A stretch of 64,000 nt of DNA, taken from contig JAUIRK010000157.1 of assembly GCA_030549495.1 (NCBI GenBank), forward strand, positions 955,165-1,019,164, in the 5' to 3' direction. Each line of letters opens with the position of its first letter. The stretch's first letter is position 1. Positions 26,101 to 37,768 of the stretch are shown piece after piece. A program made the translations under genes and the position numbers. The DNA is from Nectonema munidae. Lineage: Eukaryota > Nematomorpha > Nectonematoida > Nectonematidae. Under the pieces are notes generated by a model. The model worked only from the letters and a program-made list of their open reading frames with translations. It was not told the origin of the DNA and searched no databases.

Positions 26101-29100
26101 AACATACCCATCATAAATAAGTTTGTGTTGACTTTTTTGCGAACTTATAAACGCGATTCTTCTTTACAGAAATAAAAAAAATGAAACGCTAACAAAAATT
26201 TAAATTTAAGATCAAAAAATTGTGTAATTGAGGCAAAGAAAAAAATTGCTAATCTTTCTGAAGTGATACAGCAAATTTTATTAATACATCAAACATTTTA
26301 CTGATGTATGAAACAGAACCCGCGCTAACCAAAATGAAGAGGGGGAAAGAGCTGAAACTATACATTATGAAAATACACACTATAAAATTTTCTTTTCTAG
26401 AAGCAAATTCGATCAACATCGGAAACAAGAGCTAAAGAAGGTCATAAAAGTAAGGTGATGAGGATTGAGGAGTATAATTAACTATTATAAAACAAAAGTG
26501 AAAGAAGAAAATTGTTTTATTAACAATATATCATTTTTAGTGTAATAAAGTAATTTACATGTCAAACATTCAGCCTTCTTGACTTTCGTTGAAATAGTTC
26601 AAAAACTCGAAAACTCTGGGTCGAAAAATTTCTCTCACAGGATGCAGTGCTGATTCCTATTTTTAGAGCAGCTTGAATAAATATTCATATACTCAAAAAA
26701 TACCATAGATAATTTTATAATATATTCATTGAAACTACCGATGTACAAAGAAAAGACTTCTTCACAAGCGCAATTTATCGGATGTGATTCATTTAAAACT
26801 TATTTAAGCTTGAAAAATTGAGTCGAGAGGCTTGAAAAATTGAGTGGGTGTGAGGGGGGGGGGGGCTTAAGCGCACCAAATAAATTTCTTTCTCTAGCTA
26901 AGGATTTTAGTTTTTTTTTCTAAGGATTTATTTCTAAGGAGGGGCCCTGGTATGAAAGTGATAGATCAGTAGATATTTTATCCTGATCGTGTATGTGTGT
27001 GTGTGATGTGCATTTGTGTTTGTCTGGGTTTATAATGTACTCGTTATATTTATGATAAATGAGCTTATTATATTTTTTATATACTGTGCTTGAATACTTT
27101 TCCTTTATTGAAGCTAATTTTTGCTTTTTAACATTTAACCTTGAGAAACAAAGAATTTTGCGCTAATTCGTTAAAAAATTTTGATGAAAAAGATGGAAAT
27201 ATTGGTCAAAGAAGGCGACAAGAAGAAGAGGATATTTTCGAGAGGCGTTTTTTACTGGGGAATTTTTGTAGAACCGAAAACTAATTTCTATATATCTTTC
27301 TTGAAATTGTATTCAAAGGATTTCAGCACTTATTTATATTCTCAATAGAATAAATTAAGATTTACAAATATTTTTATGTTTAGTTAATATATTTTGTACG
27401 TGATCGAAAATCAGTTCAGTAGAATTTAACCGCCATGCTTTCTTAATTTGCTTTTCTTTTGTAATAAAGCGGTGAAGCTTTTTTATATCTAAGTTATAAG
27501 TCCCTTGTGAGTTGGAATTAAATGAAAAAACTCTTCATTGAAATAATAATCTTTTATACCAGTGATTGAAATGAAGTGTATTTTGTTCCAACTAAAAAGC
27601 TTATATTTTTGTACAATTATTATCATTCTTGACGCTTTCAATTTATATTGTCGAGTTTTCAGATTTTTTGTTAAAAAAAAGCTTTCAATTTCTATCCATG
27701 AAAAAACCGTATTTAATTGGAATTGTTGCCATTAAATGAAATAATGTGAAGCTTTATTTTCAAATGAAAGTGTATTACAAAATCAAATTCGCTATGTGAT
27801 ATGCTTATTGGATTAGGATATAAAAAGCTTATTACTTTTTAATAATGTGAGAAGGGGATTTCAGTAAGGTGGTCTATGGTACGTGGATTTGGTCTCAAAT
27901 ATCCTGGTTTCTAATTACACAATGAATCTTATTTTAAGTTTTTATAAAATTTTGAGTTTTATTTTTTAAGTAAGTAATTTATTGAAAATTAAATACAAAA
28001 AATATATACAAAAATAAATATTTACTAAGATGCATTAAGAAATAAAGTTTGGTAGAGTGGAAGAAAAATAAGACATGATCAAACAGATATTTAGATATGT
28101 GTATTGACATAAATAGTAAAAACAAGATATAAGTAGTAAAATTCCATTTTACTTAGTTATTATAGTTGTAAAATGACCACTTTTTATTTTCAATGATTCG
28201 AGAAAAATCTTCTTTTCTCGTTATAGTTGCATTGTCCTTTGGTTCTAAAGTCTTTTGGCTAAAATTTATTTAAATCTTTAAATTTCGTAAAATATGAAAA
28301 TTATTTTGAAAGCAATATAAAATATTTCTTGAGTATAGGAACTTCTTACAACTCTTTCTTATTTAATGTCTGCCAGCGTTGAAATGAAATTAAAGTGGAT
28401 TTTCCGACTTTTTGACATCAATAATGACGGCGTCATTACAAAGAATGAAATGACGAGGATTGTGCGCTCCATTCACGTTCTCAGCGACTGGGAAGTGGAG
28501 AAACTTTGTCCTAAAGTTTTTGAAAGACAAGCAGATAGCATTTTTTCAGTATGTTCTTTTTAATCTTCTTAATTTCATGTCATCACGTCATTAAAGAGCA
28601 TGGATCTTAGTTAAATCAGCTTGAATCCATTTGAATCCTTCACTTTAATCATCATTTTTCCATCTTAAACATTATTATCCTGATAAACTATCTTACAAAA
28701 CTTAATTATTGAAATTAGCAAGTTAGTTTGTTATAACTAGTAGTTTATTTGTTATTAGTTGGTAGGTTGTTCCTTCAGGGTCGACTAATTATTTTCCATG
28801 TAAATTAAAATAGATTTAATCAACGTGAGTTAAGGGATATACCTACACTGATAAGTGATATTTTTTAAAAAGAGAGTGACGTCAGTGAATGCTGTGAAGA
28901 ACGATCCTTTCTCTTTGCACCACTAACGCATTCAAGCACGTGCATGCAGTAACGTAGCCAGAAATTTATATTTGGAGGGGTCAAATGGGGCACTAATATA
29001 CATGCTTACCTACTGGCTTTGTCTAAAATTAAAGTATCAAATACTGCTTATAACAACTCTTTTCTTTGTGTTTATCAGTTATTTCTTTGTTGACGCTTTA

Positions 29101-32100
29101 GATTTTATCATGGTTAATATTCCTTATCTCCATTTCTCATACCAAAGAGTAATTTTTTATTATAAATTTGCTTTCTTCCGGTTAAAGGCCCATATTAACA
29201 AATTAAACAGTTTAATCGTTAGCGTCAATGAAATCAGCAATATTTCTATATTTTGATTTTATTTGCTTTATATTATTAGCATAAGCATATTGTGAACCGA
29301 ATTCATTATTTCATTTTAATTTGTAAATGCCAATTTTTTGATGATGAGGCCCATAAATTAGATAGAGGAGCCTGGCCCTAAATGCCTCAATAGCATTTAC
29401 TAGCCTACGCGGTTGCGGGCATGCATTGGCTGATCCGTAACACTTGTTGATAACATTTTTTAGCGTTTTTTATTTTATAAATTTTTGTCCTAGACTCCGT
29501 TATCTAATTAAAATGAGAATAATAAAATGGAAAGAATGGACACTTTTTTTTTAAATTCACAACCGGTTTCTAAGTGTAAACTTCTTATTCACATATAGGC
29601 TTTATTTCTAATTAAATTTAGGTTAGAAAAATTAAATTGTTAAAATTAGTTGTGACTTTTTACTGAAATCCTGTGTAATCCCCTTAAATCTCTTTGTACA
29701 TTTTAAAATGATCACTAAACTGATAAAATTTTGTTTTCATTCATAGATTTACATGTAAAAAATAAAAAAAGATTAAATTCTATCATCAGAAAGTCGGTTT
29801 CCCCATTCTCACTAAGCTTATTGAATTTTTCTTGTATTTATTTGAGTAGCAAATTCAAGTGAAGAAGTAGAGTGCCTCGACTTTTAATTCATTTTTCTAC
29901 TTATTCAGATTTTTGTATGTAATTTATTTATATTAAATTTTTCGCGCATTCAGTCATTTTTAAACTAAACCTAATGAAAGATCATGGATTTTATATGCTT
30001 GAACATATAATTAACTCACAAACATTAAAAATATATATCCCAATCTGACTAAGCTTGCTAACTAATAATTTAATCTAACTTTTGCTAAGATCAAAGTAAT
30101 TGTAAATTCTTAGCAAAAATTAATTTTTTACGATTTTAAATTGCAAAATATAAAAGTACTTGTTTGAAGGTTATGTTATTCTTTAACGCATTATTTTTAT
30201 ATTCAGATAGACAAAACGTTATTTGAAATATTAATTTATTAAATTTTTGTTCTTGAACTTTGCAATTAAAAATTAAAAGTTTCCTCAAAGTGAAAAAAGA
30301 AGCAATGCAATCGTCAATTTTTTGAAAACACTTTCCTCGATCCTAAAACGTCGTGGAATGTAAGATATGGATGGCCCTGAGATTAAAGTGTTTGCAAAGG
30401 CTGGTCTCTTTAATCGACAACGATCTATTGGAAAACTGATAGCTCTCATTTGATAGATCTAAACTTTTAATTATTATATACGTAAAGAGATGATGTAGTA
30501 ATGTAAATAATAAATCCTAAAATCTTTAATTGACAATAAAACTCTTAATAAAGTTACTTGTATATTTATCATCTTACTTACGTGTTATCCTTGAGTGTTG
30601 TAATTAATAACCTCAATGTGTGAGTGTGTATGTAAATGCAATTAATTGCTTATATGGAAAGATTCTCTCTTGCAATTTCTTTTTGCAAGTCTGAATGAAT
30701 GTATGGCGATGACTTCGAGATCGAGATATATATATTTTTAATGCTGAATTTTAATGCTTTATGTCTGAGGAGGTTTCATCTTTTTCCGAGTCTTTCTCAT
30801 AAAATGGAGTAAAATTGAAAGCAGGTTATACGACTTTATATTTATAGTTTACAGGATTGTTATATACCACCATATCTATAATTTCGGCAAAAATTTATGC
30901 AAATAAAATAAATACTTTTTTTCGATTTTTGAAAAAGTAATACATTAATGTTCTTGTTAATGAAAAGAAGTATTTCAATGAAATAAAAGATTTTTTTTTG
31001 TTACAAGCTAAAAAACCGAGCTACTAAAATCCAAAAAAGTATAAGATATCTCCAATGCGTAAATATTTCAAAATATAAAATTTTGCATGCTAACTTACAG
31101 CTAATAGAATTGAATATTCAACTTCTAGGACTTTAATAGGAAGCGTTATAAAGGTGTATAACTACTTTTTTTAAATGAAAATATGCGTTTGAGTGATAGT
31201 ATGGTTGCCTGAATATATTGTAAATTAATTGTCTAGTAAAGGATTTGAGTTTAAACCCTGAATTTACAAATATATTTATTACATTTCTTAGCTTACCGAT
31301 CAACGTCAGAAATGGCTTCAAATTATAAAAAGAAATCTGATCTAGAAAATTGCTTAGACGTATAGCAAAATGGAGTCCACGAAACGCAGAGCTCTTTCCC
31401 TCTGACAAAAAGTTAAAAACTGAATAAAAGTGTTTACACCTAAAAAAAAGTCTTAGGAATAATAAACCAATCGGAATATAGTTGAAATAAACTTAGTTTC
31501 AATGAGATTTTAATTAAATATTGCAATATTCGCAATTTGTTTAAATTTTAAAGCTGAAAAATTCAAAATTTTTTCCCCTACTGGCTGAATTTATTTTCCC
31601 CCATACAGTTAAATCTCACTACGTTTCAACAAAATGATTCTTATTTGTTTTAACATAACATAACATAACATAAGTTTATTAAGCAATTTAAAGAGGCTAG
31701 CAGCCTATGAGAATTGCATCAAATATAGCGTATTTTTCAAGGAACGGCAAATCTTTTGTCTTTCCAAAATTCATCGAGTTTTTTTTCAAATTCTTTCACA
31801 GTAATTGAGTTAACAACTTCATTAGGTAAGCCATTCCAGTGATTGTATGCTCTTTGGATTAAGTATCTGCTTCTATACTTACTTTGAAAGGATTCAGGTG
31901 CAAACTTCAGCAAGTGTGATCTGGAAATTCTCTTCGAATATTCAGGCAAAACTTTCTCATCAATCTTCATATTTCCTTTTACAATATTAAATATTGATAT
32001 CATTTCATTTCTCAGGCTTCGATAATATAAAGAAGGCAGGTCAATCTTTTGAAGTCTTTCAATATAACATAAATTTTGCATTCCTTTCAAGTGCTTTGTG

Positions 32101-35100
32101 AATACTTTTTGAACCTTTTCTATTTTTCTGATGTTGATAATTGATGAACTTCCAAAAATTACATTTGCGTATTCCAGAACAGGTCTGACTAAAGATTTGT
32201 ATAAATACAGAGAAATTTCGATTTCAGATAAGATGAAGGTATTGTTCAACATGTGTAGAATAGTGAAGGCTTTCTTGACAACGTGCAATACATGATCAGA
32301 GAAACAAAACTTTGAATCAACGATTAATCCTAGATCATTATGCTTTTCAACTTGGTTTAGCTTAGTTCCGCCTATATAAAAACTGGCATCCTCTTTTTTT
32401 CCAATTTGAAGGTGATAGCACTTATTTATATTCAACTGCATATCCCTATATATGTAACTTATAAAGATTTACGCGCTTTAAAAGTCGTAATAATAAGAAT
32501 ATGTAAAACAAAATCCAACGTTTGCTGGTAAAAACCACAGAGCGCCATCATACAATAAATATATCATGTTAAATATCTTGACAATAAGAACAAAATATAA
32601 TGAAGGTAATATTTAAATAACTTTATGCACATTCATCAACTGATGTCAGACCCTTTTGAAGATGTATATTTGAGAAATGACGACATTCAAGCCTCTTCAA
32701 GCTTTTCTTAAGAACTCGGTAAATAAAGATACTAAACTAGGATATCTCCTACGAAATCTATAAGCTAGAGATGTATCGGATATTCGCATCCACATATGGG
32801 GATTATTCGCAAAAAAATTTTACATCTGCTTTACATCCTCTCCGAGGATTTATTTCATGTTAACATCCGCATCCTCATCCGCAATTTAAAATCAATTATT
32901 ATAAATATCTATGAAAACTTTTGGTATTTTTTTGTTTAAAACTCACAAGATTTGTCATGTCTTTAAATTCTAGTAAAAAATGTAAAAAAAGGGATTAAAA
33001 TAGTAAGATACTGTAAAATATAAAACATAATTTTTTGAAAATATTTTATATCCTCTTCGCATAAAAATTTATTTTGGATATGCGCATCCGCATTCGCTAG
33101 GATGTCAAGTCTAATATCCGCATTCGCGGATGCAAAATATTTTACATCCGATACATCTCTACATAAGTCTGTAAGGTGTTAATTCGAACAGTTAAAGGGA
33201 GTTAGCTATTGTAAATAAACACCTTTTATCATTGGTTCGCAAAAAATCAAATCTTTGATTTTTGCTTTCATAGCATTTATTATGGAATCCAAAGCAAGAT
33301 TATATTTCTATAACTTATTTTAGCTTTACATACTATTTCAATTAATAAATGAATTTTCGTCACCCTTTTGCTGAATTTACTTCACATTATCATATATTTT
33401 ATATAGAAATTTGACATGTCCCACACAGGAAGTATAAACTTGGAGCAATTTGTAAAAGTGTGCTTCGAGGTAATTTTTAAAAAATAATTTTACATCATCC
33501 AATTTATTCTTCTGATAAATTTAATGAGAAATACATTTTAATTATTACATAAACATATTTACCCTCAATTAAAACACCCCTCTAATTTCTTATCTTCATA
33601 AACTCAAAATAATTGAAATCGATGCAGTACCAATCTTTCCAAGTATTATAACTTTGGTTTACTTTTAAAAAATATATACATAAAAATTTAAAAGTGTAAA
33701 CATATTTTTTTAAATATAGTTTCCGCAAAAACAGCCTTACTCACAAGAAAAAAACAAACTTATACATAAAGTTTTTAACATAACGTTTTTTAATCTTCTT
33801 TTAAAGGCGGTATTCTACCAAAACTAATAAAGAAAGTACCATAATATATTATGTTGTAATTCGCCCGGATAATTTCAGTTTTACTTTTTTCAGTATATCT
33901 TTTCGAAGTTTTTTTCTTTTTTTTTATATACAAACCAATGCAATAATAATATAAACTAGTTAAATCACCCGTCTCCAAACTTTTAGGACACGAAACCTTT
34001 TGTTATAACACCAAACTTAGCATGGCTTCACTCTTTTTAATTTTTGAAAAAAGAATTTTTGTCAGCGCAAAAAAAAAGAATAAAAATGTTTATTAATATT
34101 TTCTAACAAGAATTGATATCAATAAATATTTCCTACTCATGCGACTTTGGAAAATGTTCTTGTAACTTGTTCTGTTCTTGTTCTCGTCTGAAGGAGGATG
34201 GGCTCGATCACGAAACTTTTTGAGGTGGAAAGGTGTAGTATATACATAGTTAATTAATAACATTAGAATAGCTATTTGTTATTATAGATATTCATTACAT
34301 AGAATACTAGTGCAATGTTAGAAATGAGAAAAATACTCTTGAAAATCGTCATCGAATAAAATATCATCATTGTGAAACGCGAAACATATGAATGCAATAG
34401 TATAACCGGAAATTTATTATTGATTTTGTAAGAATATTCTTCAAAAAATTGTATTTTAAAATTTCTTTGACCATAAAAAATCAACTGAGGCAGGCAATGG
34501 ACATTGGATAAGCCCGATAGGCTTATGAAACTCCTGTTCGTGATTCTTTTGGGAGTGATTACGTGCAGTTTGAGAACCCTCCCTAATTTACGTGGCAAAT
34601 CAACCACCATATTTTACCTATAAGTCTACATGTGTAGACATATAGAAACTAAGCATCAGCCTTCATTACGTGCTATGTTAGAAACAATTGTAGAAGACCT
34701 ATAACCAATAAAATTAAGAAATTTATTGACATTCAAAGCACAAAATTGTAGTTTTTTTTATGTTGAGAACAAACATCTTTTGCACATTTTGTGCATAAAG
34801 TTCTTGTTGAATTTCTACATCCTGAACATTTTTTAGGATTGGAAATAGTTTTTGGAATTTCTATCTCTTTTATCATTCCATATTGAGAAAAAGCTGAATA
34901 AATTGCATAAAAATAATTTTTAAATTTAATAAACTAGAAAAAAATATGTTGTCTACATATGTAGACAGTTAGGTAAAATAGGGTTTTTATAGAAAAATAT
35001 GAAAATAACAATTTATTTTGAATTTTTTTTGGTGTAATCAAAATATATATTTTTTTTTCATCGTCATAAGACCTGGAATTGTAAAATTTTATAGAAATGA

Positions 35101-37768
35101 TTATATCATAGTTTTTGTAAGCCTTGTTTACATATGTAATAGTGATTAAGAACGTCCTACTTATTCATATATTTTTGATAAATAAAACTACCTAAAAAAT
35201 AAGATGTAATAAAAAATAAACGATCGATAAGAGGAAAAAGGTGGAGAAAACCCTGTACTACAAAAACAATACATTTTGAAAGGCTTTGCCTTTTCCTCTT
35301 TTAAGTTTCTTTTCAAATTTTGGGCATTCCATAATTTTCCTGGCTTATATAGTCCAATGAACACGCCTGCTCTCATATTTACCTCTCAAAGCTTAGGAAA
35401 GTAACCTTAAAGATATTTGAGGATAGAGACTCTTTATCAAGAGCTGTAGCAATCTCCTTCTATAAACACAGTTTAATGGGTAATGGAGTAAAAAGATATT
35501 TTGATACCCATAATATCTTATTTTTATATTAAAAACTTTTCGGCACTGATAAATAAGATAAATAAAGGTCAGTGCTTGCTAAAGCTTTAGCATCGGGAAG
35601 TGAATTTCAGTCATTAATCATTCTTTCAGAGAAAAACCTTTTTAAATTGGACTTTTTACAAAGCGCTTTCTGAAATTTTTGAGAGTGGAATCTTTGGTTT
35701 CTTTATGAAAAATCAGGTAAAATTCTAGAGTTGATGAGCATCTTTCCATGAAGGATATTATAAATGATAATCATGTCTCTCCTTTTGAAAGGATAGAGTA
35801 AGGAAGGTAGATTTATTTTCATGAGTCTTTCCTTGTAACTTAGGTCTTTCAAACCATGAATGTCTTTATTGATAGACCTTTGGGCTTTTTCAATTTTGAA
35901 AGCTTTTCTAAGCAATTTCTAAGATTGGTCTTATTTTAACGCTTTATAAAGAAGTGGAGCCGTAGTAGTATCGAATGTAAGGAAAGATTTACACACTTGC
36001 TGATAAGTAGCGAATGCTTTAGAAATTCTCTTTAAAATATTTTTGGAGAAAAGGAGATGCGTCGTAATAACAATGACACCCAAATCATTTCGCGAATCAA
36101 CTTCTCATGTTTAGGACAGCCGAGAAATTTTTTTTTGTTTATTTTGTGCATTTAGAGAAGTTAAATTTTAATCCCCATCTGTTGCACCATTCAAAAATTT
36201 TATCAAATCTCGCTGTAAGTTAGAGCTACTACAATCATCAAAACCTCATATAATTTAATATCATCGGCAAATATCTTGAATTTTGACGAGATGACGTTGA
36301 AGAGGTTTTTTTTAACATTCTTTCTAAATCACTTACTGTTAAAAATTCAAAAATTGGTCATTTAAAAGTAAAAAATAGCAAAAATCGTTCACTTTTTTAA
36401 ACTTTAATTTAACTACTTTGTTCCATTTATATTCAATAAATTCTTCTTAAAAATCTTCTTATTCCATTTTAGAGTCCGTCTAAAATGCGCTCACAAATGC
36501 GCTGAAAGAGGAAACACTTATTACAAGAACAATATCGAACCTAACAAGATGAAACTTAACATATGAGTAAAATTTGAGTTTTAAAATATTAAAAAAGTTA
36601 TTAAAAATATATTTGAGTGTATAAATTATTTTTTTATCATCAAAAACATTAAAAGGAAAAAATAATTCAAGTGGTTTTTCAGTTGCTTAAGCTTCTGCTT
36701 TTTAAGTATTTTAAAATAACTTTTTGAAAATTGATTGATGAAAGATTATTTTTAAGTTTGTTTCGTTTTTCTCCAGTCTTTGTTTTCCTTGCACAATGAT
36801 TGATTTTCTAGAATCTCTCGAGTTTTGAAATGATGTTAGGTCATTTGTATAGTGCTTGAGATTCTTGTTTGATTCTTTGAATTCTATAGTGTTTGGAATA
36901 GGATTTTATTGGTTCTGTGCCTATATTTCTAAAATATTAACTTGTTAGTGATGATTCAACCCCAAAAATTTAGCGTATTGCAGGCAGTGCTATTTTAATC
37001 AAGCATAACTACAAAACCTACAAAATGAGAGTATCTTATTTATTTTTTTTACAATTTTTTAAATATTGAACCAAATTTCAAAATTTAATGAACCCCATTA
37101 TTTAAAAAATGAAAACTGGTATAGTTTGGAAGAAACAAAAAAGGTGTTAGCACAGGTAAATAGAAAAAATAACTCATGTTTCACTTGTTTTCACCCTCGT
37201 CTTTCTTCGGAGAATTGATTTTTGCAGCCGCATGTCTTTTTATAACAATATGTCTTTAGCTAGTTTTTAAATCTTTTTTCACCTTCAATCAGACTGAATA
37301 TTAATTTTTTTCTTTGGATAAAATTGTTAACTGTGTAACTCCATGCATTTTAAAAATGCTATTTGCTAAAGTTAAATAACGCAAAACAACAAACTTTACC
37401 ATTGGCCAGTTTTTTTTCTTAATAAATTTATGGAATATTTGATCCATAGCTCCTCTTTTACATACAGCCTCTTGTAGTTTTCAAAAGGATACAAATTTAA
37501 AGTAGACGCTAATGATTTAACTTCCAGGAACAAAACTAAGGAAGTATTAAAATGCATTTTAATTTTGTTGTTTTGATTCCTCATTTACTGACATGAATTT
37601 TCACTCTTTTAGAAAAATCGTGCTTTTGAAAGCAAGATAAATAATGAAAATCATGTTGATAAATTTTTAACGATCAATGAAGGTAAAAAGCGGATGCCTA
37701 TAATGAATGTAAATAAATCAAAATTAAAAAATCTTTCAATATTTTACATTTGTAAAACCATCAAATAA
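23011..37768 (+). CDS. KCNIP-like: KChIP-like EF-hand calcium sensor gene (5' end missing), six exons
   Basis: Spliced gene of the neuronal calcium sensor superfamily, closest by eye to Kv-channel-interacting proteins, which bind the N-terminus of Kv4 potassium channels and tune A-type currents. Exons 23011-23135, 24165-24234, 24304-24374, 28339-28548, 33407-33469 and 37613-37768 join in frame with AG/GT borders and give about 230 residues. Seen: RPRGL then a degenerate EF1 with ECPDG; YAHYFF leading into a weak EF2 loop (DSSNKGFIIFEE, partial-protein residues 78-89); a canonical EF3 loop (DINNDGVITKNE, 114-125); and an EF4 loop (DMSHTGSINLEQ, 161-172) with Gln at the -Z position where Glu is usual, so calcium binding there may be weak. 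The KChIP core aligns without gaps from RPRGL through EF3; the EF3-EF4 linker looks shorter than in vertebrate KChIPs. The first exon(s), which would carry any myristoylation site, were not found. Introns hold antisense transposon debris. Confidence 0.85.
24165..24234 (+). CDS. KChIP-like gene, exon with degenerate EF1 loop
   Basis: Acceptor ATTTTAG, donor A/gtaaat. Encodes ECPDGKLQCKKIQEVF then GYLYPHG, matching the KChIP pattern ECPSG...FFPHG, where the Cys-Pro pair inactivates EF1 in all neuronal calcium sensors. Ends in phase 1. Confidence 0.9.
24304..24374 (+). CDS. KChIP-like gene, EF2 exon
   Basis: Separated from the preceding exon by an intron of only 69 bp whose (CTT)n run at 24285-24302 forms the polypyrimidine tract before CAG. 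Encodes NPNEYAHYFFKCLDSSNKGF plus IIFE; the YAHY block is characteristic of KChIPs. Donor GAA/gtaaat. Confidence 0.9.
24950..26070 (-). pseudogene. MULE (FLYWCH-type) transposase remnant in a KChIP intron
   Basis: Minus-strand blocks in order: HTHPPPQVKCEKERIKSF (end of a FLYWCH-like finger), SLVRLENLRRTIRSQKQD, FLLYDSGVRDIARILVFATN, then after a gap ALAFVPPSDVISMFEKL, ILDYIEDSYISRYWRN, and in a shifted frame IARIKNHIEGWHWRLQSL and WHPSFRKFI. This order matches Mutator-like transposases widespread in arthropods (FLLYDSG, AFVP, FEDxYIGR, N..EGWH). The central DDE block (WFMDGTF region) is missing. It is antisense to the host gene. Confidence 0.8.
26080..28338. other. Rest of the 3.96-kb KChIP intron
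   Basis: Intron sequence right of the MULE remnant, with a poly-G run and a (TG)n run near 26990-27005. Nothing coding. Confidence 0.6.
26846..26870. repeat. Poly-G run
   Basis: Uninterrupted G tract after GTGTGAG. With GGAGGGGCCCTGG about 70 bp further on, it may mark a worn transposon end like the one at 22.4 kb. Confidence 0.8.
28339..28548 (+). CDS. KChIP-like gene, EF3 exon
   Basis: Acceptor GTATAG, donor TCA/gtatgt. Encodes 70 residues starting ELLTTLSYLM, then KLKWIFRLFDINNDGVITKN, then the EF3-EF4 linker ending RQADSIFS. The EF3 loop has all acidic and Gly positions of a working calcium site. The open frame runs only four codons past the donor. An ATG at 28366 inside the exon is not the gene start, because the upstream codons continue the KChIP alignment. 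Confidence 0.9.
28951..29410. mobile_element. Possible non-autonomous DNA transposon
   Basis: Left end reads TGCATGCAGTAACGTAGCCAG followed by a GGAGGGG patch; the right end complement reads TGCATGCCCGCAACCGCGTAGGCTAG. The CGTAGCCAG plus G-run form is typical of invertebrate DNA transposon termini. The 94-codon hydrophobic frame inside looks incidental. Boundaries approximate. Confidence 0.3.
29420..31649. other. AT-rich intron sequence
   Basis: Part of the 4.86-kb intron between the EF3 and EF4 exons. No coding or repeat signal beyond AT-rich tracts. Confidence 0.6.
31650..32445 (-). mobile_element. CR1/Jockey-like LINE, 5'-truncated reverse transcriptase end
   Basis: An unbroken 234-codon minus frame (31737-32441) contains the conserved end of a non-LTR reverse transcriptase and its C-terminal domain: LNINKCYHLQIG, KHNDLGLIVDSKFCFSDHV, LYKSLVRPVLEYANVIFG, KIEKVQKVFTKHLKG, RLQKIDLPSLYYRSLRNEM, and AYNHWNGLPNEVVNS. 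The FADD core is upstream of the truncation. Beyond the stop is a short 3' UTR and a TTATG tandem tail (31650-31674), typical of CR1-like tails. The intact frame suggests a young insertion. Antisense within a KChIP intron. Confidence 0.88.
32766..33161. mobile_element. hAT MITE, 396 bp, derived from the element at 55235-56103
   Basis: Terminal inverted repeats TAGAGATGTATCGGAT at both ends, and inner repeats of ATCCGC-like motifs. Internal sequence near 32960-33090 is nearly the reverse complement of 55250-55390. The 55-kb relative carries hAT transposase sequence, so this copy is a deletion derivative. A clean 8-bp target duplication is not apparent. Confidence 0.8.
33407..33469 (+). CDS. 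KChIP-like gene, EF4 exon
   Basis: A 63-bp exon between TATATAG and GAG/gtaatt encodes KFDMSHTGSINLEQFVKVCF plus E. It continues directly from ADSIFS of the previous exon. Loop position 12 is Gln instead of Glu, so the site is predicted weak or dead. Confidence 0.88.
34610..34980 (-). mobile_element. piggyBac-type fragment with Cys-rich finger and palindromic ends
   Basis: Inverted termini TATTTTACCTA followed by the inner palindromes TCTACATGTGTAGA (left) and TCTACATATGTAGA (right) bound 371 bp. The minus strand encodes KKCSGCRNSTRTLCTKCAKD then VCSQH, with Cys spacing of the piggyBac C-terminal finger (C-x2-C-x8-C-x2-C-x4-C-x2-H), before a stop. The rest of the transposase is gone. No TTAA was seen at the outer borders, so the true ends may lie elsewhere. 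Confidence 0.55.
35560..36320 (-). pseudogene. Second CR1-like LINE fragment, decayed
   Basis: Minus-strand blocks parallel the copy at 31.7 kb but include the catalytic core: IFADDIKLYE (36250-36275), DLGVIVI, LLYKALK, KIEKAQRSINKDIHGLKDLS, RLMKINLPSLLYPFKRRDMI, and IIYNILHGKMLINSRILPDF. Frames shift several times and a stop follows PDFS. It lies in the last KChIP intron, antisense. Older than the 31.7-kb copy. Confidence 0.75.
36330..37612. other. AT-rich end of the last KChIP intron
   Basis: No coding signal. The pyrimidine-rich stretch TTTTCACTCTTTTAG at its right end forms the acceptor for the final exon. Confidence 0.6.
37613..37768 (+). CDS. KChIP-like gene, candidate last exon and polyadenylation signal
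   Basis: Acceptor CTTTTAG is followed in the right phase by 51 codons beginning KNRAFESKINNENHVDKF and ending in TAA at 37766-37768, overlapped by AATAAA at 37764-37769. KChIPs normally end about 15 residues after EF4 (INxMQLFENVI type); this tail is longer, basic and unlike the family. Either the tail is lineage-specific, or splicing continues at an internal GAAG/gtaaaa near 37683. The acceptor and phase are good; the true terminus is uncertain. Confidence 0.5.
   Translation, partial: KNRAFESKINNENHVDKFLTINEGKKRMPIMNVNKSKLKNLSIFYICKTIK

Noticed and set aside
28366-28563. A stand-alone 65-aa EF-hand gene starting at ATG 28366
   Set aside because: Codons upstream of the ATG continue the KChIP alignment to a splice acceptor, and the 3' end is a donor; it is an internal exon.
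33966-34590. A hAT MITE with CCGTCTCCAAACTTTT left and AGTTTGAGAACC right ends
   Set aside because: The ends match only over about 11 bases and no 8-bp target duplication was found.
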